53,798 bases of DNA from Methylorubrum aminovorans (GCF_022179725.1 NZ_BPRC01000028.1:1-53798), one strand, 5' to 3'. Counted from the first letter of the stretch, positions 24,391 through 32,280 are shown. The notes: generated by a model not told the origin, from the letters alone. Program-made: numbers and translations.

Positions 24391-24576
24391 TTATCCGTCG
24401 ACCATCAAACTGGCAGCCCAAAATCCAAGACCTGCCAGTACGATCACGGCAGCAAGCATCAGAGAGTTATTCTTTTGCGGACTTTCGTCAGCCCTCCGCG
24501 CCCGCAGAGCCAGCAACAAACCTCCGACGACTAAAAAAAATCCAAACAATACCAAGGAATTTTTCGAAAAATCCAA
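24391..24576 (-). CDS. small two-helix membrane protein, TTG start
   Basis: 61 residues with two membrane segments (SLVLFGFFLVVGGLLLALRA and SLMLAAVIVLAGLGFWAASL) separated by a basic/polar loop. TTG at 24576 is preceded by GAAGGAG at seven bases, a near-perfect ribosome site, which decides the start over a GTG 13 codons upstream. Base composition is much richer in A and T than its neighbours, suggesting recent acquisition. No family was recognised. Confidence 0.6.
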   Translation of the reverse strand: MDFSKNSLVLFGFFLVVGGLLLALRARRADESPQKNNSLMLAAVIVLAGLGFWAASLMVDG

Positions 24577-24621
24577 TTTTATACTCCTTCTCTTTGGTCC
24601 GAACCGTGTCCGCACAGGTTT

Positions 24622-24783
24622 TTAACGCGACGACCCATCGATCAGATCGAGCATCCGATGGGCGTCATCAATGGCGAGCGTCGCCATCGTTAAGCGGCTG
24701 TCCTCGTCGGTGGTCAGCCCAGCCAGAGCATGAAACCATTTCCATCTGCCTGGATCGAGTGGCCGTGAGCAACAGCAACCCAC
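24622..24783 (-). CDS. 53-residue hypothetical protein
   Basis: GTG at 24783 follows GGAGAG and reads into RPLDPGRWKWFHALAG, then a charged helix MATLAIDDAHRMLDLIDGSS ending in Arg. The C-terminal half has the amino-acid balance of a real protein; the Cys-rich first residues are less convincing and the true start may be downstream or lost. It lies 45 bases upstream of the TTG-start membrane protein on the same strand. Confidence 0.35.
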   Translation of the reverse strand: MGCCCSRPLDPGRWKWFHALAGLTTDEDSRLTMATLAIDDAHRMLDLIDGSSR

Positions 24784-24963
24784 GGCTCTCCACACCTCAG
24801 CAGCGAGCCAGCGCCGGGCAGAGCCTCCATCCTAGCCTCCACGACGGCAACAGATCGCTCCCCCTGAGCCGCGGGAAGCACCGGCGCAAAGTCCATACCT
24901 TGACCGAACCATACCGGCTGCTACGTGTTCTCCCTTCGTTCCACCCGGGGAGACACAAAGGGT

Positions 24964-25197
24964 ATGCGCCAAGACGCTCTGCCGAACGCGCCGTTGCCTG
25001 CCCCTCGTAGCAGCCCCGTTGAGGACATTGCACGGGCCTACCTCGTGACCGCTCAGGGCGACGCTGAGGCCGCTCTGCACGCCGCCATCGCGGACGCCCT
25101 TGCCGACCTCTGCGAAGCCGAACGCCGCACGGTTCGCCAAGACCGACTCATCTCTCATGGCTACGTCAGAGCAGCCCTTCACATGGCCGTTCGGTAG
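24964..25197 (+). CDS. small helical hypothetical protein of the island
   Basis: 77 residues, MRQDALPNAPLPAPRSSPVE then an Ala-rich helical segment with DLCEAERRTVRQDRLISHGY near the end. GGGGAGA lies upstream of the ATG. A degenerate copy of its 3' end occurs in module 1 (22487-22560). The next gene follows after seven bases on the same strand. Confidence 0.6.
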   Translation: MRQDALPNAPLPAPRSSPVEDIARAYLVTAQGDAEAALHAAIADALADLCEAERRTVRQDRLISHGYVRAALHMAVR

Positions 25198-25204
25198 CAG
25201 CGTC

Positions 25205-25537
25205 ATGCGCCCCCCCATCCGACCTGATGTTCCCTGCCTCGCGGCCTATCCCTACGTCATTGTGCGCGTGGCCTGTCCGCATTGTCCGAACCGCACGGGC
25301 AGCTATCGGCTTGCTCGGTTGGCCGCACGGCTAGGCCCTGAGACGCCGCTGGAGGACGTGCTTCAGCGTATCGCCTTCGACTGCCCCTGGTTCGATGAGC
25401 GGCACCCCAGGGCCAAGAGCCAGTACGTTCCGAAGTGCAAGGCCCACTTCCCCGACCTCGAAGCGGCCAGCCCTCCGCCACCGGACGTGCCACCTGGGCT
25501 GATGAAGCTCCGCGTGGTCCAGGGAGGAAAGGCGTAG
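25205..25537 (+). CDS. Cys-containing hypothetical protein of the island
   Basis: 110 residues. VACPHCPNRTGSYRLARLA contains a CPHC knuckle, and two further cysteines (AFDCPWF, PKCKAHF) give a possible four-Cys zinc site. The tail is Pro-rich. The start ATG is intact here, while in the module 1 copy it has become ATA. No function is assigned, but the zinc-like pattern suggests nucleic-acid or protein binding. Confidence 0.65.
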   Translation: MRPPIRPDVPCLAAYPYVIVRVACPHCPNRTGSYRLARLAARLGPETPLEDVLQRIAFDCPWFDERHPRAKSQYVPKCKAHFPDLEAASPPPPDVPPGLMKLRVVQGGKA

Positions 25538-25560
25538 CCGTGTCGAAAGAACCACCGTCC

Positions 25561-25758
25561 TCAGACCGCCTTCCGCTTGGTCGTCGTCCGACGCCGCCGT
25601 CTCCGCTTCGGCTTGCTCAGGCCGCCCGCAGCAGGCTTCAGCATCTCCGTCAGTGCCGCACGTTGCTGGCGACGCACCGCGTTGGCCGCGTGGCCGCCCC
25701 ACCATCCGAGCGCCCCGTTGACGGACGAAAGCCATAGGCTGAGTGCGGGATTCTTCAT
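25561..25758 (-). CDS. small basic-tailed hypothetical protein
   Basis: 65 residues. The first half (MKNPALSLWLSSVNGALGWW) is amphipathic and Trp-rich; the C-terminus is a run of Arg/Lys/Thr (KPKRRRRRRTTTKRKAV), likely to bind nucleic acid or acidic partners. TGGAGG precedes the ATG at good spacing. A piece of it is present in the decayed module 1 at about 22658-22735. Confidence 0.7.
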   Translation of the reverse strand: MKNPALSLWLSSVNGALGWWGGHAANAVRRQQRAALTEMLKPAAGGLSKPKRRRRRRTTTKRKAV

Positions 25759-25892
25759 GGTGCAACCTCCAGGGGATCAACGGGCCCTGCGGAGATCTGT
25801 TCGAGGCAGTGTTAGCTCGGCTTCGGGGCTTGAAACCACTTCCCCGAATCAGCATCGAATGGGGCTGCTCGTTCCACGGTGAAGCCCGCCCG

Positions 25893-26345
25893 ATGAATCA
25901 CGCCCTGGTTCGTGTTTCCGATGGCGCCGACTGGCAAGTCTATCATGCCATCCGCCGCTCCTCGCTGTGGCAAGAAAGAGGGCTCACCGGCTACGATGAT
26001 GCCCGCCCCGAAGAGAGGCTTCCGAACCACCACTCGCTGCTCTTAAAGCTGGACGGCGAGGGCATTGGCACGACCCGGCTTGACGACCTCGGAGACCAGA
26101 CCGGCATCGTGAGGCTGGTCGCTGTCACGGCTCGACAACGCGGCCGGGGGCATGGTCGCGTGCTCAGTGCAATGGTCGAGGACTACGCAAGGAAGCTCGG
26201 TCTGCACACGTTGTTCGTGAGCGCAGTTCTCGATGCTGAGGGGTTCTACTCAGCCACAGGATGGGCGCGGGTAGCGAGCGGCGCTCCGCCGCTGCTGGGG
26301 CATGCGGACAGCTTCGCACAGATGAGGAAGCGCATCGTCCCTTGA
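25893..26345 (+). CDS. GNAT-family N-acetyltransferase
   Basis: 150 residues. It has the GNAT acetyl-CoA motif A (VRLVAVTARQRGRGHGRVLS, with Q-R-G-R-G-H-G), followed by the helix MVEDYARKLGLHTLFVSAVL and the FYSATGW motif B region. It transfers an acetyl group to an unknown amine. The ribosome site before ATG 25893 is weak. No copy remains in module 1. It precedes the SRAP gene by 59 bases. Confidence 0.85.
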   Translation: MNHALVRVSDGADWQVYHAIRRSSLWQERGLTGYDDARPEERLPNHHSLLLKLDGEGIGTTRLDDLGDQTGIVRLVAVTARQRGRGHGRVLSAMVEDYARKLGLHTLFVSAVLDAEGFYSATGWARVASGAPPLLGHADSFAQMRKRIVP

Positions 26346-26404
26346 GGGAGAATGGTCCCTCGATGGTCTCCGATGGTTCGTGTGCTCCGCGCTAGGCTTA
26401 CCCG

Positions 26405-27052
26405 ATGTGCAACCTCTACAGCCTCAACCGCCCCCAGGATGAAATCCGGCGCTGGTTCGATGTGAACCATGACAGCGCCGGCAATCTCCCTCCCCTCCCC
26501 GGCATCTTCCCCGACCAGATGGCCCCGGTGGTCCTGGCCGGTAAGCAGGGCCGTGAGCTGACCATGATGCGGTGGGGCATCCCAGGTCCGAAGGCTTACG
26601 GGGAGCATCCCGTCACCAACGTCCGCAACGTGAAGAGCCCGCACTGGCGTCCGTGGCTCAAGCCTGAGTTCCGCTGCCTCGTGCCCGTCTCATCGTTCAG
26701 CGAGTATGCCGACACGAAGCCGCGCAAGACCCCCGTGTGGTTCGCCTTGGACGATGACCGGCCGCTGTTCGCCTTCGCGGGCATCTGGCGCCCTTGGACG
26801 GACGTGAGGGGCACCAAGAAGGAGAACCCTGACCGCGTCGAGGAGGAGCACCGGCTGTTCTCCTTCCTCACGACGGAGGCCAACGGCGTGGTCGGGCCCG
26901 TGCATCCGAAGGCAATGCCCGTGCTGCTTACAACGAAGGAGGAGTGCGGAGCGTGGCTTGAGGCGCCCACGGCGGAGGCGCTGAGGCTGCAACGCCCGCT
27001 GCCTGACGGATTGATGAAAGAGGTGGCGCGCGGCGAACGGCAGGATGGGTAG
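26405..27052 (+). CDS. SRAP-domain abasic-site DNA-protein crosslink protein (YedK/HMCES family)
   Basis: 215 residues. Cys2, exposed when Met is removed, forms a covalent link with abasic sites in single-stranded DNA. The other active-site residues are in place: N72/R74/N75 (TNVRNV), E100 (FSEYAD) and H167 (HPKAMPV). The family protects abasic sites and is linked to the SOS response. It sits in a mobile island whose first module holds a dead copy (23641-23733). The GCTAGGCTTACCCG sequence before the ATG is conserved in both copies. Confidence 0.93.
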   Translation: MCNLYSLNRPQDEIRRWFDVNHDSAGNLPPLPGIFPDQMAPVVLAGKQGRELTMMRWGIPGPKAYGEHPVTNVRNVKSPHWRPWLKPEFRCLVPVSSFSEYADTKPRKTPVWFALDDDRPLFAFAGIWRPWTDVRGTKKENPDRVEEEHRLFSFLTTEANGVVGPVHPKAMPVLLTTKEECGAWLEAPTAEALRLQRPLPDGLMKEVARGERQDG

Positions 27053-27233
27053 GCGCAGAGCTAGGATCGTGGATGGAAATACTGCTCCACATTCAGGATT
27101 TGCGACGTATCACGACAGGCTATCTTTATCCGTCCGAGAAGCGCATGATGATTTCACCACCGGAAGAGCGACCCTCAGGCTCCGGTGGCTGAGGGCATGC
27201 GATGTCCCCGCCTGGAATGAACAGGCGGAGACA

Positions 27234-27482
27234 ATGGCAGACATCATTCACTTGAGCGACCATCGCGGCGGTTCAACCGCGTACCGCCTCTATGACCTCG
27301 GACGCACCGGACGCGAAGGTGTTGGGCGCAGTCTTCGAGCCAAGACCGACGTAGAAGCGAAGGTTCTGGCCCTGACGCTTCTCGACAAGCACCCAATCGA
27401 GCTGTGGGACAGCGAGCGCTTCATCGCTCGCTACTGGCCCGGAAATCTTCCGATGGCAATTTCGGTCAGGGCTCTCAATTAG
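27234..27482 (+). CDS. small hypothetical protein
   Basis: 82 residues, MADIIHLSDHRGGSTAYRLY then a mixed alpha/beta sequence ending in WPGNLPMAISVRALN. AGGCGGAG precedes the ATG. No domain was recognised. It lies in the last part of the island, 180 bases after the SRAP gene. Confidence 0.6.
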   Translation: MADIIHLSDHRGGSTAYRLYDLGRTGREGVGRSLRAKTDVEAKVLALTLLDKHPIELWDSERFIARYWPGNLPMAISVRALN

Positions 27483-27533
27483 CTCAGCACACCATGTCTT
27501 ATCGAAATAGTCCAAGCCGAAGGAACCATAGAC

Positions 27534-27662
27534 ATGGCTAGCGAGAACAAGCGCGGCAATCGCGAGGCAAAGAAGCCGAAGAAGACGATCGCGAAAGTGA
27601 TAGCCGCCGCGCCATCTACGAAAGACTCTGTTTCTGCGGCCGTGAAATCATCCCGCCGCTAA
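27534..27662 (+). CDS. 42-residue Lys/Arg-rich microprotein
   Basis: MASENKRGNREAKKPKKTIA followed by an Ala/Lys/Ser tail; strongly basic and probably disordered. AAGGA precedes the ATG. Proteins with the N-(K/R)-RGNRE-KKPK core seem common as short hypotheticals in Rhizobiales, based on recollection of the motif, which supports a real gene despite the length. A nucleic-acid-binding role is possible but unproven. Confidence 0.6.
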   Translation: MASENKRGNREAKKPKKTIAKVIAAAPSTKDSVSAAVKSSRR

Positions 27663-28141
27663 CCGAAGCGAGACGGTTTTTCAATCCGCACGCAGAGTCG
27701 TTTGTCCAGAGGGCATAAGCGTGCGGTCAGGCTGCTCGATACTGGACCCCAGCGATCAAGCTTGTTGTTCCCGTTGAGAGCGGAAAGCTTTCCGCCTCAT
27801 CCTGTTCGAGCAGCCGCACTCAATCGATAGATCTTCTCTCCACAACGTGCCGACCGTTCGAAATCGACGGATCGCGCCAGAACATGTGGGCTCGATTATT
27901 TCGACTGGCACAGCGAGTCTCTCGCCGCCCGGACCAATCTGTCGAGAATGCCGGGATCGCGGGCAATGTACCGACAAGGCATCTTTCGGCCTTTGTCGCG
28001 ACCAAGGGCCTCGCAGCCCCTCGGGGGAAGCCGGGCCATATCAGCCTCACGGCTCGCTCGAAGGCCGCCGATGAGACCTTGACGGTCACGGGGCGGCCTC
28101 CTCGAAGAGCCGGGAGTGCCCCCCGGCTCTCATGGTCTCGA
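27663..28141. other. right end of the island
   Basis: 479 bases with no convincing gene. It contains the diverged third flank repeat (27914-28066), which is taken as the distal border of the island. Confidence 0.45.
27914..28066 (+). repeat. tRNA-Leu 3' flank repeat, copy 3 (diverged)
   Basis: CGAGTCTCTCGCCGCCCGGA followed by CCAATCTGTCGAGAAT parallels tRNA-Leu CGAGTCCCGCCGTCCGCACC and the CCAGTCTGTTGAAAT of copy 2. Later blocks (GGCATCTTTCGGC, GACCAAGGGCC, GGCTCGCTCGAAGGC) align in order with copy 2. Identity is clearly lower than between copies 1 and 2, so homology is probable, not certain. Confidence 0.5.
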
Positions 28142-28411
28142 TTACCGCGCCGGACGCTCCCGAACGACCCGCTCTTCGCGGCGCTCGATGCGCTCTTCAC
28201 GGCGGGGGTCAGGATCGACCCCGAGCACACCGCCCACGGTGCCGGTCGCCGCACCGACAGCACCTCCGACAACGCCGCCCACGGGGCCGGCTGCGCGGTT
28301 GCCGTCTTCGGCACCACGCTCGGCGCCACGGATCGTCCCTTGAGCCTGGGCCGTCGCGGCGAGTGCGAAGGGCGAGAGGACGAAGACAGAGGCGAGCAAT
28401 AGCCGCTTCAT
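28142..28411 (-). CDS. secreted glycine-zipper-like protein
   Basis: 89 residues. Signal peptide MKRLLLASVFVLSPFALAAT with cleavage near AQA-QGT; then VGGVVGGAVGAATGTVGGVLG, a glycine-zipper-like stretch, and an Arg/Glu-rich charged tail (REERIERREERVVRERPAR). AGGAG precedes the ATG. It is likely a small periplasmic or outer-membrane-associated protein. Confidence 0.75.
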   Translation of the reverse strand: MKRLLLASVFVLSPFALAATAQAQGTIRGAERGAEDGNRAAGPVGGVVGGAVGAATGTVGGVLGVDPDPRREERIERREERVVRERPAR

Positions 28412-28535
28412 GGTGATTGGCTCCTGAGTTTGCGCATCGGCCGTACGATGCGCTTCACAGGGCCAACGGCCGAGATGGGCGATGGTGCCGAATCTCAGCC
28501 CGCTCTTCGCCCTCGCGACGGAGGGTGAGCGGCCG

Positions 28536-29048
28536 CTACAGCTTCTTCTTGATGACGTTCTTGGCCCCCGATGCCGTGACCTCGGGATTCGGGGCGCCTT
28601 CGCTGCGCGTCCACTCCACGACGTGATCCGCGCCCTGCACCTCCAATCGCGTCGGACCGGCGAGAACGAGGGAGACGCGGTTGTTGGCGCCGGAGGTGCT
28701 CAGTTTGCCGGGTGCGCCACCGCCTCCCAGCGTCGCCGTGACGGTGTTCTGCGTCACGGCGACGGTCACGTTCTGGGCCCGGCCGCCTTTCACCTTGTTG
28801 TCCATACCGGAGACGGCGAGCCCGGTCCCTTCCTCGAAGCTGACCTTATGGTTCGAGCCGTGCACGGTGATGAGGCCGCACTTGCCGGTCAGCGCAATTT
28901 CGTTCTCCGCGCCGTAGACACCCACGTCCTTGCCTTCGCAGTCCACGTCGCGGCTGATCCCGACACCTTCGATGGTGAGTTCATCGGCTTGCGCGATGCC
29001 CAGGGAAGCGATCGTGGCCGCGAAGACAAGGGGCAAAAGACGAGGCAT
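28536..29048 (-). CDS. secreted DUF3060-type beta-repeat protein
   Basis: 170 residues. Signal peptide MPRLLPLVFAATIASLGIAQ (cleavage near QA-DEL), then repeated strands of the form hydrophobic-x-G-x-x-N-x-V (GAENEIALTG, GSNHKVSF, GMDNKVKGG, GANNRVSLVL, GAKNVIKKKL) typical of DUF3060, which should form a parallel beta-helix-like structure. AGGATCC lies before ATG 29048; a longer frame of 20 codons lacks support. Function unknown. Confidence 0.8.
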   Translation of the reverse strand: MPRLLPLVFAATIASLGIAQADELTIEGVGISRDVDCEGKDVGVYGAENEIALTGKCGLITVHGSNHKVSFEEGTGLAVSGMDNKVKGGRAQNVTVAVTQNTVTATLGGGGAPGKLSTSGANNRVSLVLAGPTRLEVQGADHVVEWTRSEGAPNPEVTASGAKNVIKKKL

Positions 29049-29262
29049 CGAGGGATCCTGGGCCGTTATCGGAATGCCGAAGAGAGCAAACCGGCCGAGG
29101 CACGTCAAACGGTCGAGCTGAAGGCGCTACTTGGCAGGCTCAAGGCGCCGGCCGTTGGATGACAGCCGACGCGACGCGAACGCGAGGCCGCACGCCCGCT
29201 CTCCACAACACTTGGCGGCCCTACGCTCGACGCGAGCGGCCAAGCTATGCCACCGTCGCGCG

Positions 29263-29703
29263 GTGCCGATCACCAAACTCCAACTCTGCGCGCTGCTCGC
29301 CGACGCGCTTCACGTCCCGGAGCGCGAGCGCGTCGCGGCGTTCCTGCGTGACCCGGCGACTCAGCTCATCGACAACCCATTCTCGTCGGCCCGCGCCGCC
29401 GCCGCGCGCAACATCTGGGGAGGGCGGAGCTTCGACTTCGGCGTCATGGGCGTCGAGGCCGCGGGTCTGTCCGATCTGGTGAGCGCGCTGGCCGCGCTTC
29501 CGGGCGCGGAACCGCTGATCGAGGAAGTCGCCCGGTCCGGCCCGCACACGGCGTCCGTCGTCCTCGGCGCGGATCGCGGCCGGGTGATCGGCGTCGCCCT
29601 TTACGGCAAACCCGGCATCCCGCTCCCGCCCTTCACCGCGCGCCGGCCCCGCCGCTGCGTGGCAGCCTCGGCCCAGCTCGACCTGTTCGCCGATCTGCGG
29701 TAA
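29263..29703 (+). CDS. hypothetical protein with C-terminal sliding-clamp-type motif
   Basis: 146 residues from GTG 29263. The N-terminal half is helical (ITKLQLCALLADALHVPERE), and the middle includes NIWGGRSFDFGVMGVEAAGL. The C-terminus ends AQLDLFADLR, in which QLDLF is an exact match to the QL(S/D)LF beta-clamp-binding consensus. The start is uncertain: the open frame begins at 29131 and no start has a strong ribosome site. No family was recognised. Confidence 0.55.
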   Translation: MPITKLQLCALLADALHVPERERVAAFLRDPATQLIDNPFSSARAAAARNIWGGRSFDFGVMGVEAAGLSDLVSALAALPGAEPLIEEVARSGPHTASVVLGADRGRVIGVALYGKPGIPLPPFTARRPRRCVAASAQLDLFADLR

Positions 29704-29713
29704 GGCGCCTGCC

Positions 29714-30826
29714 CTACCTGGCTCGCGCCGGGGCGGGGCCGCTCGCATCGATCGGGCGTGTTCCCGAACGCGGCCCGAGGGCCGGTCCGATCGTTCGACC
29801 CCATTGCGCGACGCCCACCGCCCGCATCGCCCCGGACCAGCGTCGATGCCGGGCGCCGTGCACGATCACCAGAACAATCCCCATCAGCGTCCCGGCCAGT
29901 ACGTCCGGCAGGTAGTGCCCGCCCGCGCCGAGCGTGGCGACGAGGATCGCGCCGTTGAGGAGAGCGGCGAGCGGGCCGATCACCGGCACCGGAGCGAGCG
30001 CCCAGGCGGTGAGGACCGCGAGGCAGGCATGGAAGGAGGGGAAGGTGACGAGGCCGCGGATCTCCGAGAGCGCGATCGTCGGCAACGTGCCCTCGCGCAG
30101 GGCGTGCAGCGCATCGAGATGCCAGAGGGCGCCGACCGTTTCGAGATGCCCCTGCGGGTAGGTCTGCGGCGCGTAGTGGGCGTAGGGGCCGACCGCCGGA
30201 AACAGGGCCGAGACGGCGATCGAGGCGAGCAGCGCCAGGCTGAACAGGCGGGCATAGGCCCAGAGACGGGCGACCCGCGACATCGCGCTGAGCGCAATGA
30301 CGACGAGGCCGACCTGGGGACCGCTCGAATGGTAGGCGAGTGCCAGCCACCATGACAGGTCGGGGTGACCGGCGAGGAAGCCGACCCAGCCCCGCCAATC
30401 GAAGCCCAGAGCCGCCTCGACCCGCGCCAGAACCGGATCGGCAAGCGGCGGCGCCAGCGTAGCGCTCAAGTAGTGCAACAGGGCCGCCGCGGTGGTGAAG
30501 GCGGCGAGATAGGCGCTCGACAGGGCCATGGCCCGCAGTTTCGGCTCCGGCTTGACGGCGCTGAACAGCAGCGCGAGCCCGAGCAGGACGGCCACCGCGC
30601 CGGACACGGCGAGCAGGCCGGTCCAGGCGACGTCGATTCCGGCCAGCACGAGCCAGAGGGCGTCGAGCCCGGCGAGAGCGCCCACGAGCACCCAGTAGCC
30701 CGCACCTGGGGCGGCGACGCCCGCACTCGCCCGCCGGAGCCCCGTGCCGGCCGCTAGCCCGGCAGGTCGGCCCGCCGGCGGGTCGGCCATCCTTGAGCCG
30801 GCCCCGCGTTCCTCGTCGAGCAGCAT
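29714..30826 (-). CDS. PAP2-superfamily phosphatase/phosphotransferase-like membrane protein
   Basis: 370 residues with about eight membrane helices. The active-site blocks of the inositol phosphotransferase/PAP2_3 subgroup are seen: VTFPSFHACLAV (PSxH) and GGHYLPDVLAG (HxxxD), while the classical KxxxxxxRP motif is not evident. It likely acts on lipid phosphates at the membrane. ATG 30826 follows CGGAG. The upstream GGDEF gene ends 88 bases before it on the same strand, so both may be cotranscribed. Confidence 0.82.
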   Translation of the reverse strand: MLLDEERGAGSRMADPPAGRPAGLAAGTGLRRASAGVAAPGAGYWVLVGALAGLDALWLVLAGIDVAWTGLLAVSGAVAVLLGLALLFSAVKPEPKLRAMALSSAYLAAFTTAAALLHYLSATLAPPLADPVLARVEAALGFDWRGWVGFLAGHPDLSWWLALAYHSSGPQVGLVVIALSAMSRVARLWAYARLFSLALLASIAVSALFPAVGPYAHYAPQTYPQGHLETVGALWHLDALHALREGTLPTIALSEIRGLVTFPSFHACLAVLTAWALAPVPVIGPLAALLNGAILVATLGAGGHYLPDVLAGTLMGIVLVIVHGARHRRWSGAMRAVGVAQWGRTIGPALGPRSGTRPIDASGPAPARAR

Positions 30827-30914
30827 CCGTCCGTCGCTCCGTGCGCGCGACCCGACGGCCGCCCCGGACGGGAAGACGCGGCAGTGCCCGCTTTGGTTCG
30901 GAATGTGCGCCCTT

Positions 30915-32168
30915 TCAGGCGGATGGCGCGGCGGTGTGGGCGCGGTCCGTGCCCGCGACCGGCCGGTTCGCGTTCGCGGCCGGCATGAACGTCTCGACCC
31001 GGTTGCGGCCCTCGTTCTTGGCCGCATAGAGCGCGAAATCGGCGGCCCGCAGCAGATCGGAGACCTCGATGCCGAAGTCCCGCATCCGCCCCCGCGCGGC
31101 GGTGACGCCGACGCTCACGGTCACCGGCATCCCCGCGGACAGACCCGGATGGCGCAGGGCGAGATCGGCGATGGCCGCGCGGACGGCTTCGCCCGCCATC
31201 CGGGCCGTGGCCGGCTCGGCGCCCGGCAGCAGGGCCGCGAATTCCTCGCCGCCGTAACGGGCCGCGAGACCGCCATGGGCCTCGACGGCGGCCTGAAACG
31301 CCGCCGACACCGCCACAAGGCAGCGATCCCCCTCGGCATGCCCGGCGGTGTCGTTCAGGAGCTTGAAGTGATCGATATCGATGAAGATCAGGCCCAGCCA
31401 CGCATCCTGCTCGCCCGCGAGACCCCAGGCCGCCTCCAGCCGCTCGGTGAAGTGGCGGCGGTTCGACAGAGCCGTCAGCGCGTCGGTCTCCGAGAGCACG
31501 GTGAGCCGCGCGTTGGCGCGGGCGAGCGCCTCGGCCTGAAGCTTCACCCGCAGGCCGATCAGGAAGGTGTTCCGGGCCGCCCATTCCCGCGAGTAGCAGA
31601 GTTTCAGCGGCACCAGGATCAGCCCTGAGACCAACAGGGGCAGGCCGCTGCGCTCCGCATTGCACAGCCCGAGCCCCAGAACGAGGCCGGCATAGAGGAC
31701 GAACGCGCTGCCGCAGAACCACAGGCAGTGCCGGAACGGCAGCGGCGCGATCAGCCCCACGACCAGCGGCACGATGGTGGCGATGATGATGTAGACGTCG
31801 GTGTGCGGAGCCGGCGCGAGGCGGGCGCTGTTGAGGACGACGACGATATCGACGAGCGCCGTGGCCATGACGGCGCCGGTGATCCGCACCATCGTCGGTC
31901 GTCCCCGCAGGGACGCGATCGCCCCCAGCGCAACCGGGCAGAAGACGCCGAGCGTCATCACCAGCGGCACGACGAACCCCTCCGAACCGAACACTTCGCG
32001 GTCCATCACGAGGGAGAGAACGTTGAAAAGCGTGAAAACGGCGAGCCAGGACTGGACGTAGAAGCCGTCCTGCCGAGCCGTCTCGGCGCGGTACTGCGCT
32101 TCGAGCGCATCCGGCAGTTTGAGCCGGTACCAGGGACGGCTCAGGCCGGCTTCAATCGGCTGTAGCAT
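30915..32168 (-). CDS. membrane-bound GGDEF diguanylate cyclase
   Basis: 417 residues; about six membrane helices (~40-195), a coiled linker (RVKLQAEALARANARLTVLS) and a GGDEF domain (~225-405) with ETDALTALSNRR, FIDIDHFKLLND and active-site ARYGGEEF (GGEEF at 306-310). As in the protein at 240-1466, the I-site position does not read RxxD (EAHG), so product feedback through the I-site is not expected. The two share the membrane-GGDEF layout but not the sensor sequence. Confidence 0.9.
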   Translation of the reverse strand: MLQPIEAGLSRPWYRLKLPDALEAQYRAETARQDGFYVQSWLAVFTLFNVLSLVMDREVFGSEGFVVPLVMTLGVFCPVALGAIASLRGRPTMVRITGAVMATALVDIVVVLNSARLAPAPHTDVYIIIATIVPLVVGLIAPLPFRHCLWFCGSAFVLYAGLVLGLGLCNAERSGLPLLVSGLILVPLKLCYSREWAARNTFLIGLRVKLQAEALARANARLTVLSETDALTALSNRRHFTERLEAAWGLAGEQDAWLGLIFIDIDHFKLLNDTAGHAEGDRCLVAVSAAFQAAVEAHGGLAARYGGEEFAALLPGAEPATARMAGEAVRAAIADLALRHPGLSAGMPVTVSVGVTAARGRMRDFGIEVSDLLRAADFALYAAKNEGRNRVETFMPAANANRPVAGTDRAHTAAPSA

Positions 32169-32280
32169 CGATGCGCCAAGTCAAGCCTCTACTACTTAAG
32201 CGCTACCGTAAGAGGCCACCGTCGCTCAATACCGAATGTCAATCGGCGTGGGTGGAAACACGTGTCTCACCGGCGCAACG

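Larger units (their letters stand above)
22263..28066. mobile_element. tandem tRNA-Leu-associated genomic island
   Basis: Two modules lie in series between three copies of the tRNA 3' flank repeat. Module 1 (22.34-23.83 kb) holds shortened, mutated copies of sequence that is intact in module 2 (23.83-27.91 kb): the 24964/25205 genes, the 25561 gene and the SRAP gene, in the same order. AT-richer patches and many non-coding stretches distinguish it from its surroundings. No integrase, transposase or transfer gene was recognised inside, so it appears non-autonomous or decayed. Confidence 0.65.

Noticed and set aside
22263..28066. Search for an integrase or phage genes in the island
   Set aside because: None was found; the island call rests on the tRNA-end repeats and the duplicated modules only.
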